Origin: Bacillota bacterium | Lineage (GTDB): Bacteria; Bacillota; Clostridia; Christensenellales; Aristaeellaceae | NCBI GenBank assembly: GCA_023411395.1 | Contig: JAEYOV010000079.1 | Location: 1 to 64,000 of the forward strand | DNA: 64,000 nucleotides | Direction of reading: 5' to 3' | Shown here: in pieces, positions 24,965 through 34,376 of the stretch | How positions within the stretch are numbered: position 1 is the first letter of the stretch | Layout of the letters: the number at the start of each line of letters is the position of its first letter | Made by a program: the position numbers and the translations under genes | Notes under the pieces: model-generated | The model's input: only the letters and a program-made list of their open reading frames with translations | Database searches by the model: none | Told to the model about the DNA's origin: nothing

Positions 24965-26017
24965 ATGGCTGGAATCGAGTTCAAAAACGTAAGCAAGTCC
25001 TTTGGCAATCACAAGATCATTGAAAATTTGAACCTATCGATAGAGGACGGTAAATTCACCGTTCTTGTTGGCGCATCCGGGTGCGGCAAGACGACCCTGT
25101 TACGCATGATCGCCGGGATCGGCCCGGCCACCTCTGGCCAGGTCCTGATGGACGGCCGGGATATCACCGACCTTGATCCGGGAAAGCGTGACATTGCCAT
25201 GGTGTTTCAGAATTACGCGATCTACCCGACGATGACCGTAAGGGAGAATATAGAGTTCGGTCTGAAAAACAACAAGGTGCCCAAGGAGGAAAGGGACCGC
25301 CTGATCCGTGAAGTGGCGGAAACGGTGAATCTGGCGGAGTACCTGGACAGAAAGCCGGGCACCCTGTCCGGCGGCCAGCGCCAGCGCGTGGCCCTGGCCA
25401 GGGCCATGGTGAAAAAGCCGAAGGTGTTCCTGATGGATGAACCTTTGTCCAACCTGGATGCGAAGCTGCGCGTACAGATGCGGGTGGAGCTGATCGAGCT
25501 TCATGAGAAGCTGAAAACGACGTTTGTTTACGTCACCCACGACCAGGTGGAAGCCATGTCCATGGCGGATGTGATCGTGCTGATGGACAAAGGCAGGATC
25601 CAGCAGGTAGGCTCACCGGAAGAAATCTACAACGATCCCAACAGCGTTTTCATCGCGCAATTTATCGGCTCCCCCGCAATGAACATCCTGGAGATTCAAG
25701 GCGGGCTAAAGCTCGGATTCCGCCCGGAAAAGGCCGTTGTGGCAAAAACGCCCAAAGCCATGCAGTTTATACGGCGCGGAAGGATCACCACCAGGGAAAT
25801 GCTGGGCTCCGAGACGATTTACAAAATCGTCATGGGGCAGTATACATCAATGATCAAAAGCCTGAGCGACGACTTCGCGGTAGGCGACGAGGTGTTCGTA
25901 CACGTTGCGTTTGAGCATCTGTACTTCTTTGGCGGAGACGGATTGCGCATCCGCGAAACGGATGGGAAGGCTTTTCGAAATGCGCAAGCCATGGCGGAGG
26001 AATTGAGAGATGTTTAA
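24965..26017 (+). CDS. Sugar/G3P ABC transporter ATP-binding protein (UgpC-like)
   Basis: 350 residues. Seen: Walker A GASGCGKTT (about 36-44), Q-loop QNYAIYP, ABC signature LSGGQRQRVALARA, Walker B VFLMDEP, H-loop VTHDQVEAMSMAD. The C-terminal regulatory domain (240-350) is shorter than in MalK and has GLKLGFRPEKA. Start 24965 (MAGIEF) matches the family; the frame upstream to 24743 spans the hairpin and is not coding. It powers the two permeases that follow, overlapping the first by 8 nt. Confidence 0.93.
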   Translation: MAGIEFKNVSKSFGNHKIIENLNLSIEDGKFTVLVGASGCGKTTLLRMIAGIGPATSGQVLMDGRDITDLDPGKRDIAMVFQNYAIYPTMTVRENIEFGLKNNKVPKEERDRLIREVAETVNLAEYLDRKPGTLSGGQRQRVALARAMVKKPKVFLMDEPLSNLDAKLRVQMRVELIELHEKLKTTFVYVTHDQVEAMSMADVIVLMDKGRIQQVGSPEEIYNDPNSVFIAQFIGSPAMNILEIQGGLKLGFRPEKAVVAKTPKAMQFIRRGRITTREMLGSETIYKIVMGQYTSMIKSLSDDFAVGDEVFVHVAFEHLYFFGGDGLRIRETDGKAFRNAQAMAEELRDV

Positions 26018-26933
26018 ACAAGCTACTGCCGGACCGGCCGGAAGGCGGCGCAAGGTATGGCGCGATTATCTGGTTTCGTACACGATGATCGCGCCCGCCG
26101 TCCTTTTTCTGATGGTGTTTATCATCTATCCGATGTTTCATATCATTGACCTGAGCCTTCATAAAGGCAACGCTACAAATCCCTACAAGCAGTTTGTCGG
26201 CCTGGATAACTTTCATAATATTTTTTTCGTAAAGATCGACTTTCTGGAAGCGTTGAAAAACACGGCGATTTACACCGTATTCATTGTTGTCCTCTTGATT
26301 TTCCTGTCCCTTCTGTTTGCTGTATGGATGTTTCAGGACCGCAGGATCAACAAGATCGCTCAAACCGCATTTTTTACGCCGCACCTTGTTGCATCCGTCT
26401 CCTGCGCGTTCATTTGGAGCTGGCTGTTCAATTCGGACCCCTACGGCCTTTTCAACACGGTATTGAAGACATTCGGAATCGCGCCGATGAACTGGCTGGG
26501 CGATACAAGAACGGCCATGGCCTGCATCATCGTGATGAATACCTGGAAGGGCATCGGCTATTATGCGCTTATCATCCTCTCGGCGCTCAAGGCGATACCG
26601 CCCGAAATTTATGAGGCCGCAAGGCTCGATAATGCGTCCAGGGCAAAAACCTTCTGGAAGATCACGCTCCCGATGCTGTCTCCCCAGCTTTTCTTCCTGC
26701 TGATCACCATCACCATCGGTTCTTTCAAGGTGTTCGATTCCGTTCGCCTGATGACGGGCGGCGGCCCCGGCACCAGCACGCAGGTGATCTCCCTGTACAT
26801 ATACAACTACGCGTTCCAGCGCAACAATTCGCTGGGCATCGGCTCCGCCGCTGGCGTTGTGCTTATGGTCATTCTGATTCTGATTACGATGCTGGATTTC
26901 AAGGGGCTGGAAAAACGGGTCCACTATCAATGA
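26010..26933 (+). CDS. Sugar/G3P ABC transporter permease (UgpA-like)
   Basis: 307 residues, six transmembrane helices (first about 28-48). The coupling motif EIYEAARLDNASRAKTFWKITLP (about 200-222) marks the MalF/UgpA side. Its ATG overlaps the end of the ATPase gene, with GGAGG upstream, so translation is coupled. It forms the channel with the next gene. Confidence 0.93.
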   Translation: MFKQATAGPAGRRRKVWRDYLVSYTMIAPAVLFLMVFIIYPMFHIIDLSLHKGNATNPYKQFVGLDNFHNIFFVKIDFLEALKNTAIYTVFIVVLLIFLSLLFAVWMFQDRRINKIAQTAFFTPHLVASVSCAFIWSWLFNSDPYGLFNTVLKTFGIAPMNWLGDTRTAMACIIVMNTWKGIGYYALIILSALKAIPPEIYEAARLDNASRAKTFWKITLPMLSPQLFFLLITITIGSFKVFDSVRLMTGGGPGTSTQVISLYIYNYAFQRNNSLGIGSAAGVVLMVILILITMLDFKGLEKRVHYQ

Positions 26934-26952
26934 AGCGGAGGCAGAAAACGAT

Positions 26953-27819
26953 ATGATGAACAGTCGTATGGAGGGAAGGCAATGGAAACGCAGATTCTTC
27001 CTTTATCTGCCGAAATTGCCGGGGGATCTGCTCAAGATCGCCGTCCTGCTTGTTTTTGCGTTTCCTTTTTACTGGATGCTTATCACGGCATTCAAGACCT
27101 ACGGTGAATCAATTGTTACGCCGCCTACGCTTTGGCCCCGGAACTTCACGCTGGAAAGTTTCAGAACAATCAGCCAGTTGGGCATCGGCCTGTGGCGGTA
27201 TGCGCTGAATTCCATCATCATCACGGCGTCCATCGTCGTTTTGCAGATCATTGTAATGGTCCCCGCGGCCTATGCGTTTGCCAAGCGCAGGTTTCCGCTG
27301 ATGGGCATACTCTTTGGCGTTGTGCTTGTGGCGTTCATGATCCCCGAGCAGATCACCTACATATCCGTGTTTCTGATGATGTCAAAGGCGAAGCTGATCA
27401 ACACCCTATGGCCACAGATCATCCCCTTCGGCGCAAACGCCTTCGGCATCTTCATGCTGCGGCAGGGCTTCAAGCAGATCCCCGACGAAATCGTGGAATG
27501 CGCAAAGCTCGACAGTGCCAGCGAGCTTCAGGTCATGACCCGGATCATGCTCCCGATGAGCATGTCCTCGATGATCACCATCGGCATGTTTTCGTTTATC
27601 GCCCATTGGAACGCCTATTTCTGGCCGCTGGTCATGACAATGAGCGATGCGGTCCGCCCGCTTACCATGGCCATCGAGAGGCTCAAGGACGCCGAGCAGG
27701 GCCTGCTCTGGAACAACATCATGGCATCCAATACCGTCCTGGTGGTCCCGGTCATCATCGTATTCCTGTTCGCCAGCAAAAAGATCATTTCCGCCTTTGC
27801 ATACAAAGGCGTGAAATAA
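26953..27819 (+). CDS. Sugar/G3P ABC transporter permease (UgpE-like)
   Basis: 288 residues, six transmembrane helices, coupling motif ECAKLDSASELQVMTRIMLP (about 177-196), ending with SAFAYKGVK as usual for UgpE/MalG proteins. The start ATG at 26953 (GGAGG 11 nt upstream) or 26956 are both possible. It is the last transporter gene; a hairpin with a short T run follows before the phosphodiesterase gene. Confidence 0.93.
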   Translation: MMNSRMEGRQWKRRFFLYLPKLPGDLLKIAVLLVFAFPFYWMLITAFKTYGESIVTPPTLWPRNFTLESFRTISQLGIGLWRYALNSIIITASIVVLQIIVMVPAAYAFAKRRFPLMGILFGVVLVAFMIPEQITYISVFLMMSKAKLINTLWPQIIPFGANAFGIFMLRQGFKQIPDEIVECAKLDSASELQVMTRIMLPMSMSSMITIGMFSFIAHWNAYFWPLVMTMSDAVRPLTMAIERLKDAEQGLLWNNIMASNTVLVVPVIIVFLFASKKIISAFAYKGVK

Positions 27820-27841
27820 AACCCGAAAGTTACCGTCCAAA

Positions 27842-27882
27842 CGGCGCGCAGACGCAGTGATGCGGCCTGCGCGCCGGGTTTT
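27842..27882 (+). terminator. GC-rich hairpin with TTTT, terminator or attenuator
   Basis: CGGCGCGCAG (27842-27851) pairs with CTGCGCGCCG (27867-27876) and is followed by GGTTTT. It separates the transporter genes from the GDPD gene, which may therefore be expressed at a lower level by read-through. I saw no clear new promoter downstream. Confidence 0.6.
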
Positions 27883-27948
27883 ACTGCCCTGGCAGCCGGC
27901 GGAACATACATGCCAGGATAGAATATTCTATCGGAAGAGGGAAAAATC

Positions 27949-28737
27949 ATGGACAGGCAAAAAACAATCCTGCTCTCGGCACACCGGGGGAACTCCGCCT
28001 ATTATCCGGAAAACACAATGCCCGCCTTTGAATCTGCGCTGAAACTGCCGATAGACATGCTGGAGTTCGATCTTCACATGACCAGCGACGGTCAGATCAT
28101 TATGATGCATGACCACAAGGTGGACCGTACCACCGACGGGGAAGGGCCGATCCGCAGCTATTCCCTTGCCCAAATCAAACAGCTTGACGCCGGCGCCTGG
28201 AAGGGCCCGCAGTTTGCCGGTACCCGCATCCCCACCTTCGCGGAGTTTTTGGAGGTGCTCAAAGACCGCCCAGACATCGGCCTGTGCGTGGAGCTCAAGG
28301 ATTACCCGAAGGACGGCGCGGAATGGGCATTTGAATCGGCGGACAAAAGCATCGCCCTGATCGAGCAATACGGCGTTGCCGAACGCTGCGTGATCAATTC
28401 CTTCAGCGCCGAGCTTTTGGAGTACGTGGATGAGAAATACGGCCACCGGTATAAACTGCATGGCTACCATCCCCTGGACCTGATGGGCCTGGAAAGGAAG
28501 CGCGACCCGTACGGCTACCTGTACTGCGTCTGCCTGTTCGGTACAAAGGAAGCGCCTGTGGTGGACAAGGCCGCATTTGATTACGCCTGGTCGCGCAATG
28601 TCCAGCCGTGGGTATATTATCCCAATGATGCGCAAAGTTCTTATGACGGCGCAATCGCAAACGGCGCGGTACTGATCACGGCAAACGATCCGGAAAAAGC
28701 GCTGGCTTATCTGCGCGCGCGCGGGCTTCATCAGTAA
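27949..28737 (+). CDS. Glycerophosphodiester phosphodiesterase (UgpQ-like)
   Basis: 262 residues of the GDPD family: AHRGNSAYYPENTMPAFESAL (HRG and ENT motifs), LEFDLHMTSDGQIIMMHDHKVDRTTDG (metal-binding ExD and catalytic HD), and a late ELKDYP block. The enzyme splits glycerophosphodiesters into glycerol-3-phosphate and an alcohol, here in the cytoplasm as there is no signal peptide. It follows a Ugp-like importer and precedes a GpsA-like dehydrogenase, fitting the path phosphodiester, then G3P, then dihydroxyacetone phosphate. Some relatives act on sugar phosphodiesters. Confidence 0.9.
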   Translation: MDRQKTILLSAHRGNSAYYPENTMPAFESALKLPIDMLEFDLHMTSDGQIIMMHDHKVDRTTDGEGPIRSYSLAQIKQLDAGAWKGPQFAGTRIPTFAEFLEVLKDRPDIGLCVELKDYPKDGAEWAFESADKSIALIEQYGVAERCVINSFSAELLEYVDEKYGHRYKLHGYHPLDLMGLERKRDPYGYLYCVCLFGTKEAPVVDKAAFDYAWSRNVQPWVYYPNDAQSSYDGAIANGAVLITANDPEKALAYLRARGLHQ

Positions 28738-28758
28738 CCGCATAAGGAGAATGACAGT

Positions 28759-29799
28759 ATGAGCGTTATCACAATCGTAGGCGCCGGCATGATGGGCTCC
28801 GCCATGAGCTATCCGGCTTCGGACAACGGGCACGAGATCCGGCTGGTGGGCACGCCCCTGGACCGGGACATCATCCGTCACGGGAAGGAAACGGGTTATC
28901 ATCTGACACTGAAGCGCCAATTGCCGGACAGGATACGGTACTTTCAATTTGAGCAATTGCAGGAAGCGCTGCATGGGGCCGACCTTATGATCAGCGGCGT
29001 CAGCAGCTTTGGTGTCGATTGGTTCATGGACAATGTATTGCCTGCCATTCCCGAGTCCCTGCCCGTGCTCTCGGTCACCAAGGGGCTGATAGACACGGAG
29101 GACGGCGGGTTGGTTTCCTTTCCCCATCTGTACGCGCAGCGCTGCGCAAAAAACGTTTCCTTCAACGCGGTCGGCGGCCCCTGCACAAGCTATGAGCTTG
29201 CCGATCACGATCAGACCCAGGTCTGTTTCTGCGGGCCAGACATTGCGCTCCTTCGCAAAATCAAGGCCATGCTGAACACCGGCTACTACCACATCAGCCT
29301 GTCCACGGACATCATCGGCGTGGAATGCGCCGTGGCGCTGAAGAATGCCTATGCGCTGGGCGTTACGCTGGCCATCGGGCTGTCCGAGCGCCTGGAGGGG
29401 GTCGGCGGCACGCAGCACTACAATTCCCAGGCGGCTTTGTTCGGGCAGAGCGTGCGCGAAATGCGCAAGCTGATCGCCCATGTAGGAGGCGGCGATGACA
29501 ACATCGTCTTAGGCGCGGGGGACCTGTACGTAACCGTGTTCGGCGGCCGTACGCGTCTGATCGGCACGCTGCTGGGACGGGGATATACCATGGAACAGGC
29601 CATGAAGGAACTCAACAACGTAACGCTGGAATCCCTCGTCATCGCAACGCGCGCCGCCAGGGCGGCACGCAGGCTCATAGAGCGCGGCGTCATTCCGGCG
29701 GAAGATTATCCGCTGCTGATGCATATTGACAGGATCATCAATTTCCATGAGCCGGTCCAAATTCCCTGGGATGCATTTGAAATCGAGTCCTCCCGCTGA
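28759..29799 (+). CDS. NAD(P)-dependent glycerol-3-phosphate dehydrogenase-like protein
   Basis: 346 residues, GpsA family. Seen: the N-terminal dinucleotide motif VGAGMMGSAM (residues 6-15), SVTKGL in the centre (cofactor loop), and the catalytic-lysine region VECAVALKNAYALGVTLAIGL, then GAGDLYVTVFGGRTRLIGTLLGRG, which matches the GpsA substrate-binding block. It interconverts G3P and dihydroxyacetone phosphate in biosynthesis; in this catabolic setting it may oxidise G3P or a related polyol phosphate. It has a strong AAGGAGA ribosome binding site 21 nt after the GDPD gene. It is longer and more divergent than housekeeping GpsA. Confidence 0.82.
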   Translation: MSVITIVGAGMMGSAMSYPASDNGHEIRLVGTPLDRDIIRHGKETGYHLTLKRQLPDRIRYFQFEQLQEALHGADLMISGVSSFGVDWFMDNVLPAIPESLPVLSVTKGLIDTEDGGLVSFPHLYAQRCAKNVSFNAVGGPCTSYELADHDQTQVCFCGPDIALLRKIKAMLNTGYYHISLSTDIIGVECAVALKNAYALGVTLAIGLSERLEGVGGTQHYNSQAALFGQSVREMRKLIAHVGGGDDNIVLGAGDLYVTVFGGRTRLIGTLLGRGYTMEQAMKELNNVTLESLVIATRAARAARRLIERGVIPAEDYPLLMHIDRIINFHEPVQIPWDAFEIESSR

Positions 29800-29899
29800 G
29801 ATCAGGCGATGGTGCCACCGGAACAGGCCGGCGGGATGCGGGCCTTTGCGTACAAGTATTTGCGGCAGGGATAAAGGAATCTGAGCCGGGAGGAATACC

Positions 29900-31279
29900 A
29901 TGTCTGTGAGGATGCTTCATTGTGATGCTGCCGTGATCGGCGCGGGTCCCGGCGGCGTTACGGCAGCGCTCGCCGCAGCCAGGCAGGGCGCAAAGGTCGT
30001 GCTGGCCGAGCGCAACGGTCATTTGGGCGGCAATCTTGTAATGGGCCTGCCGCTGCTTGGCTTCCTGGATCAGGATGGCCGCCAGATCATCGGCGGGATC
30101 GCCCAGGAGCTTGTGGATGATCTCATTCAGGCGGGGCATTGTTACGGGCATAGCCGCTGCCCGATGCACAACTCCATCACCATCCTTCATCCTGAAATGC
30201 TGAAGCTGCTGCTGTTTAATAAATGCAGGGAAGCCGGCATTCATCTTTTGCTGCACAGCGAGCTGACGGATGTTTTTGTGGCCGGCGGGAAGCTGAACCG
30301 CGTCACCATGACCGGCAAGGGCATGCATACGGGAATCCAGGCGGATGTGTTCATCGATGCCACGGGCGACGGCGACCTTGGCTACCTGTGCGGTGCGGCC
30401 CATGAAAAAGGTGCAGCCGGAACAGGCGTGATGCAGCCGCCTACGGTAATGTTTTCTTTGGCCGGCGTGGAGGAGGAGAAATTCTTTGCCTTCCTGGACG
30501 CGCATCCTGAAAATATGAGGCAGCTTGAAAGCGTGACCGTAAGCGAAGGATACAATACGTCGCTGTGGCGCAGCACACCAAACCATGTGTTTGTCGGCAT
30601 GCAGGCGTATCTGGAGCAGTTGCGCCGGGAACATGACCTGCCGGTGCTGCGTGAAAATATTATTTTTATCAACTCCACGCTCCCCGGCAAGGTATTTGTC
30701 AATACCGTGCGCGTACCCGGCTGTGACGGCAGCGATATCGATAGCCTGACTCGGGGCGAGATCGAAGGCCATCTTCAAATCCCCGGCATCCTGGACATGT
30801 TCCAAAGGTATGTGCCCGGCTTTGAGCACTGCCATCTGGACAGCATCAGCCCCGCCATCGGTATCAGGGAATCCCGCCGTTTCGCGGGGGTTGATACTTT
30901 GCGCATCGGCCAGGTGCTGGACGGCATCATCCCCGGCGACGCCATTGCCCTGGGCGGATACAAAGTGGACATCCACAATGGGGAGGGCAGCGGAACGATC
31001 CTGAAGGAAGTCAAAAAGCCCTACGGCATCGGCATGGGCTGCCTGATCAGCCGGGATATTGACGGGCTTCTGTTCAGCGGGCGCTGCATTTCCATGGATT
31101 CCGAATCCCTGGGCTCGCAGCGGATTATGCCCACCTGCATGGCCGTGGGCGAGGCCGCCGGCATCCTTGCGGCAAAAGCCTCTTTGGGACATATCTCCGT
31201 CAGTGCTGTCAAGGCAAAGGATGTACAGGAGGCTTTGATATCCAAAGGCGCTATTCTATCGATCCGTATGAACAAATAA
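29900..31279 (+). CDS. FAD-dependent oxidoreductase (FAD_oxidored type)
   Basis: 459 residues. Seen: the FAD-binding start AAVIGAGPGGVTAALAAARQ with acidic residue ER (about 9-37), HLGGNLVMGLPLLGF (41-55), the FIDATGDGDLGYLCGA block, and a C-terminal VGEAAGILAAKAS helix. The family (PF12831 type) oxidises polyols, sugars or related compounds, but no substrate is known for this member. It is the last gene of the ugp-like operon, 100 nt after the GpsA-like gene with its own GGGAGG site. It may oxidise the alcohol released by the phosphodiesterase. Confidence 0.8.
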   Translation: MSVRMLHCDAAVIGAGPGGVTAALAAARQGAKVVLAERNGHLGGNLVMGLPLLGFLDQDGRQIIGGIAQELVDDLIQAGHCYGHSRCPMHNSITILHPEMLKLLLFNKCREAGIHLLLHSELTDVFVAGGKLNRVTMTGKGMHTGIQADVFIDATGDGDLGYLCGAAHEKGAAGTGVMQPPTVMFSLAGVEEEKFFAFLDAHPENMRQLESVTVSEGYNTSLWRSTPNHVFVGMQAYLEQLRREHDLPVLRENIIFINSTLPGKVFVNTVRVPGCDGSDIDSLTRGEIEGHLQIPGILDMFQRYVPGFEHCHLDSISPAIGIRESRRFAGVDTLRIGQVLDGIIPGDAIALGGYKVDIHNGEGSGTILKEVKKPYGIGMGCLISRDIDGLLFSGRCISMDSESLGSQRIMPTCMAVGEAAGILAAKASLGHISVSAVKAKDVQEALISKGAILSIRMNK

Positions 31280-31437
31280 CTGTTTTTCATTTGTACCAAT
31301 GACATATCCCCCCTTTGGCATATGACATGAAGCAGCAATGCTTTGACGAAAATTCTCCGCCATGTAACAACGGATATGGTACTTCATATAATTTAATGGA
31401 ACCTGTGAAAAATCCGTGGCGGAGGGGCTACTGTATT

Positions 31438-32400
31438 ATGAAAGGTAAGGTAGCGATTTATTGTCATAACCTTTATGCAGGTGATATATTATGGGGGTTT
31501 ACTGCAGCGGGCTATGAAGCGCACATAATAAAACCTGATTCTATTGATAATTTTGACAAGTTAATGGAACAAATAAATCCTGATTTATTGATTCTTTCCT
31601 CCTGTATGGATTATTTTGAGCATTCCATGCTTAGGCATATCGGTTCCAGAAACGCATCAGATTACAAGTGTGTTTGCTGGGATACAGAAGGAATCGGCCA
31701 ATTCAATTTGCAAATGACGGCTTTTGAATTGATAAAACCCGATATGGTATTTTCAATTTGTCCGCAAATGCTTGAGAAGCTGAAAAGCAAAAACTTCCCT
31801 TGTGAAAGACTTGATTTTGCTTATAATCCCACAGTTCATTATCCAAAGACAATGTTTGAAAATGGTAATATCAGCCTGGTTGGCAATGCATGGCTATGGT
31901 ATGCAAACACTTATCCTGCGCATTTCCGTTATAGCAAGGCCATGCCTGTTTTATTGAAGCCTTTGATTGAAAACAATTATACAATAGATTTTTATGGCAC
32001 TACGGAATATAAGCCTGTCATAAAAAAATTCCTGAATCTGGATGTGCCTATTGAATGGTTTAAAGGTACAATTCCTTATGAAATGACCTGCGACATATAT
32101 AATCATTCCTTTCTGAATTTGATCACACAGAATCATGAGCAAACGATAACAAGGCGGACCTTTGAAATTCTGGGCTCCGGAGGGTTCGGGCTTTCCTGCT
32201 ACAATACTGCGCTAAAAAACATGTTTGGCAACAGCGGCGGGTTAGCCCTTTCAAATTCTCCAAAAGAGACGCTTGATTTATTGGAATATTACCGCAATGA
32301 TACGGATGCTTATATAAAGGTTCGGGAAAATGCTGTTATAAGCGTGCAAAATCACACTTATAAAGACAGAGCCGAAGAAATAGTCAATAAGCTGTTTTAA
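31438..32400 (+). CDS. CgeB-like glycosyltransferase family 1 protein
   Basis: 320 residues. The N-terminal half is a Rossmann domain (AIYCHNLYAGDILWGFTAAGY). The C-terminal half has TRRTFEILGSGGFGLSCYN and a final QNHTYKDRAEEIVN, the pattern of CgeB/GT1 proteins that modify spore coat or surface glycans with sugars. Start 31438 (GGAGGGG 10 nt upstream) is preferred over an in-frame ATG at 31315. The gene is strikingly AT-rich compared with both neighbours, a sign of recent transfer. The glycan target is unknown. Confidence 0.75.
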   Translation: MKGKVAIYCHNLYAGDILWGFTAAGYEAHIIKPDSIDNFDKLMEQINPDLLILSSCMDYFEHSMLRHIGSRNASDYKCVCWDTEGIGQFNLQMTAFELIKPDMVFSICPQMLEKLKSKNFPCERLDFAYNPTVHYPKTMFENGNISLVGNAWLWYANTYPAHFRYSKAMPVLLKPLIENNYTIDFYGTTEYKPVIKKFLNLDVPIEWFKGTIPYEMTCDIYNHSFLNLITQNHEQTITRRTFEILGSGGFGLSCYNTALKNMFGNSGGLALSNSPKETLDLLEYYRNDTDAYIKVRENAVISVQNHTYKDRAEEIVNKLF

Positions 32401-32461
32401 GCAGATGAATGGATGGGAATGATTTGTTTTGAGGATCCCATCATCCTCATCCCCGCTTTCC

Positions 32462-33349
32462 TCATCCCTTGACCGCGCCTACCGTGATGCCTTTGACAAA
32501 GTATTTCATGAAGAACGGGAACAGTATAAGCATCGGTGCCGCGCCCAGCACCGCCACCGCCATCTTCAGCCCCGTGGAAGGCAGTTGCGCCATGATCGCA
32601 TTGCCCGCGCCGGAAATGGTGGTGCTTTGCAGGTACTGCACATCCATCAGCATCTTGTTCAGCAGCACCTGGATGCTGAACAGTCTTTCGTCGTTTACGT
32701 AATAGAAGCCATTCATCCAGTCGTTCCAATACGCCAGCGCAACCAACAGGGAGATGGTGGCGAGGATAGGCAGCGACATGGGCAGCACGACCTGCATCAG
32801 CGTCTTTGTTTCGCCTGCGCCGTCGATGCGTGCCGCCTCAATCACCGAATCAGGGATGTTGCTGGTAAAATAGGTGCGTACCATAATGACGTTGAAGGGG
32901 CTCAGAAGCAAACCGGGCAGAATCAGCGCCCAGACGGTGTTCTTGACGTGAAAGATCTGCGTCCACATGATATAGGTGGGCACAAGCCCGCCGCCAAAGA
33001 GCATGGTGAAAAAAATAATGAATGCAAACAGGTTTCTGCCCGGCAGTTCCTTTCGGGAGAGCGGGTATGCCAGCAGCAGCACGAGCATGACATGGCACGC
33101 CATGCCGGACAGCGTGACAAATACCGTGATCAAATAGGCGCGCAGTACCGAGGCGGAATCCGACAGCAGGTATTGATAGGCCAGAAAGCTCAGACGGCTG
33201 GGGATGAACGTGTATCCATTCTTAATCAGTGAGGATTCCTCCGTGATGGAGGATACCACCAGCAGGCACAAAGGGATCAGGCAAAACAACGCCAACAGGA
33301 TCATGACGCCATGGGCGAAGATAACAAAGCCCTTGCTCCGCTCAACCAT
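32462..33349 (-). CDS. Sugar ABC transporter permease (LplC/YtcP-like)
   Basis: 295 residues with six transmembrane helices, coupling motif SVIEAARIDGAGETKTLMQVVLP (about 168-190), and the C-terminal FVKGITVGAVKG ending of this subfamily. AAGGAGG lies upstream of the ATG, 15 nt after the other permease. It is the last gene of the binding-protein operon starting at 35976. Downstream (32401-32461) is a short gap with the convergent CgeB-like gene. Confidence 0.92.
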   Translation of the reverse strand: MVERSKGFVIFAHGVMILLALFCLIPLCLLVVSSITEESSLIKNGYTFIPSRLSFLAYQYLLSDSASVLRAYLITVFVTLSGMACHVMLVLLLAYPLSRKELPGRNLFAFIIFFTMLFGGGLVPTYIMWTQIFHVKNTVWALILPGLLLSPFNVIMVRTYFTSNIPDSVIEAARIDGAGETKTLMQVVLPMSLPILATISLLVALAYWNDWMNGFYYVNDERLFSIQVLLNKMLMDVQYLQSTTISGAGNAIMAQLPSTGLKMAVAVLGAAPMLILFPFFMKYFVKGITVGAVKG

Positions 33350-33364
33350 TTTTCTCCTCCTTCC

Positions 33365-34327
33365 TTAGAACAGCGAGCTTTCCGCATCCATTTTCTTAAC
33401 GGTCAGATTTGCCGTGAGCACCAGCACAAACCCGATGACCGCCTGATAAAAGTTGGCCGCCGAGAACATGCCCACATTGTTGTTCCTTACCAGCCCGCGG
33501 TATACGTAGGTATCGATGGTGTTGGTAACGTCTATCAGCGGGCCGCTGTTGCGGGGAATCTGATAGAACAGGCCAAAGTCCGAGTAAAAAATTTTACTGA
33601 TGGACATCAGCACCATGATGATCAAGACCGGTTTGAGCAGCGGCAGCGTGATGCATGTGATCTGCTTCCACCGGCCCGCCCCATCGATGGTGGCGGACTC
33701 ATAGAAACTTCGGTCAAACCCCACAATGGTGGCGAAGTAGACCACCGAACCGTATCCAAAGCTTTTCCAAAGGTTCACTAACGTCAGGATCACAGGCCAG
33801 TACTGCTTTTGGGCATACCAGGCGACCGGCGCCTTATGAATGGCCGGGAGGATGCTTTTGTTCAGAAAGCCGCTCTCCTGGCTCAAAAAGCCGTACACCA
33901 GATAGCTCGTGATGATGATGGATACCATGAACGGCATCAGTATGATGGTTTGATAAGCCTTGCGCGCGCGGTTCTGCCTGATTTCATTCAGCAGTACCGC
34001 CACCGTGACCGACACCGCAATGCCCAGCGTGATGAAGACCAGGTTGTATAAAATCGTGTTGCGGGTAATGAGCCACGCATCCTTGGTACGAAAAAGGAAC
34101 TCAAAATTCTTCAGCCCCACCCAGGGGCTCAAAAACATGCCCAGCCGGTAATCCATCTTTTTAAAGGCAATCACGATGCCGGCCATGGGGATATAGTTAT
34201 TGATAATAAGATACGCAAGCCCGGGCAGCATCATCATATACAGCGGCATAAAGCGCAGCCACCTGCGCAACGGCGTTCTTTTGATCCCGGCACTGAGCCT
34301 GTTGTTGGTCCTGCGGGCAGCAATCAT
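33365..34327 (-). CDS. Sugar ABC transporter permease (LplB/YteP-like)
   Basis: 320 residues, six transmembrane segments, coupling motif YESATIDGAGRWKQITCITLP. Start 34327 (MIAARRTNN) has GGAAGGAAAAGACG upstream; the frame to 34393 runs into the intercistronic hairpin. The LTVKKMDAESSLF tail is typical for this group. No ATPase gene lies nearby, so a shared ATPase is needed. Confidence 0.92.
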   Translation of the reverse strand: MIAARRTNNRLSAGIKRTPLRRWLRFMPLYMMMLPGLAYLIINNYIPMAGIVIAFKKMDYRLGMFLSPWVGLKNFEFLFRTKDAWLITRNTILYNLVFITLGIAVSVTVAVLLNEIRQNRARKAYQTIILMPFMVSIIITSYLVYGFLSQESGFLNKSILPAIHKAPVAWYAQKQYWPVILTLVNLWKSFGYGSVVYFATIVGFDRSFYESATIDGAGRWKQITCITLPLLKPVLIIMVLMSISKIFYSDFGLFYQIPRNSGPLIDVTNTIDTYVYRGLVRNNNVGMFSAANFYQAVIGFVLVLTANLTVKKMDAESSLF

Positions 34328-34376
34328 CGTCTTTTCCTTCCGGCGCTCCTCGGAGCAAAAATGATCCCTATGCGAG

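Noticed and set aside
29738..31192. 484-codon minus-strand frame opposite the FAD oxidoreductase
   Set aside because: Antisense to conserved FAD-binding motifs; no recognisable domain.
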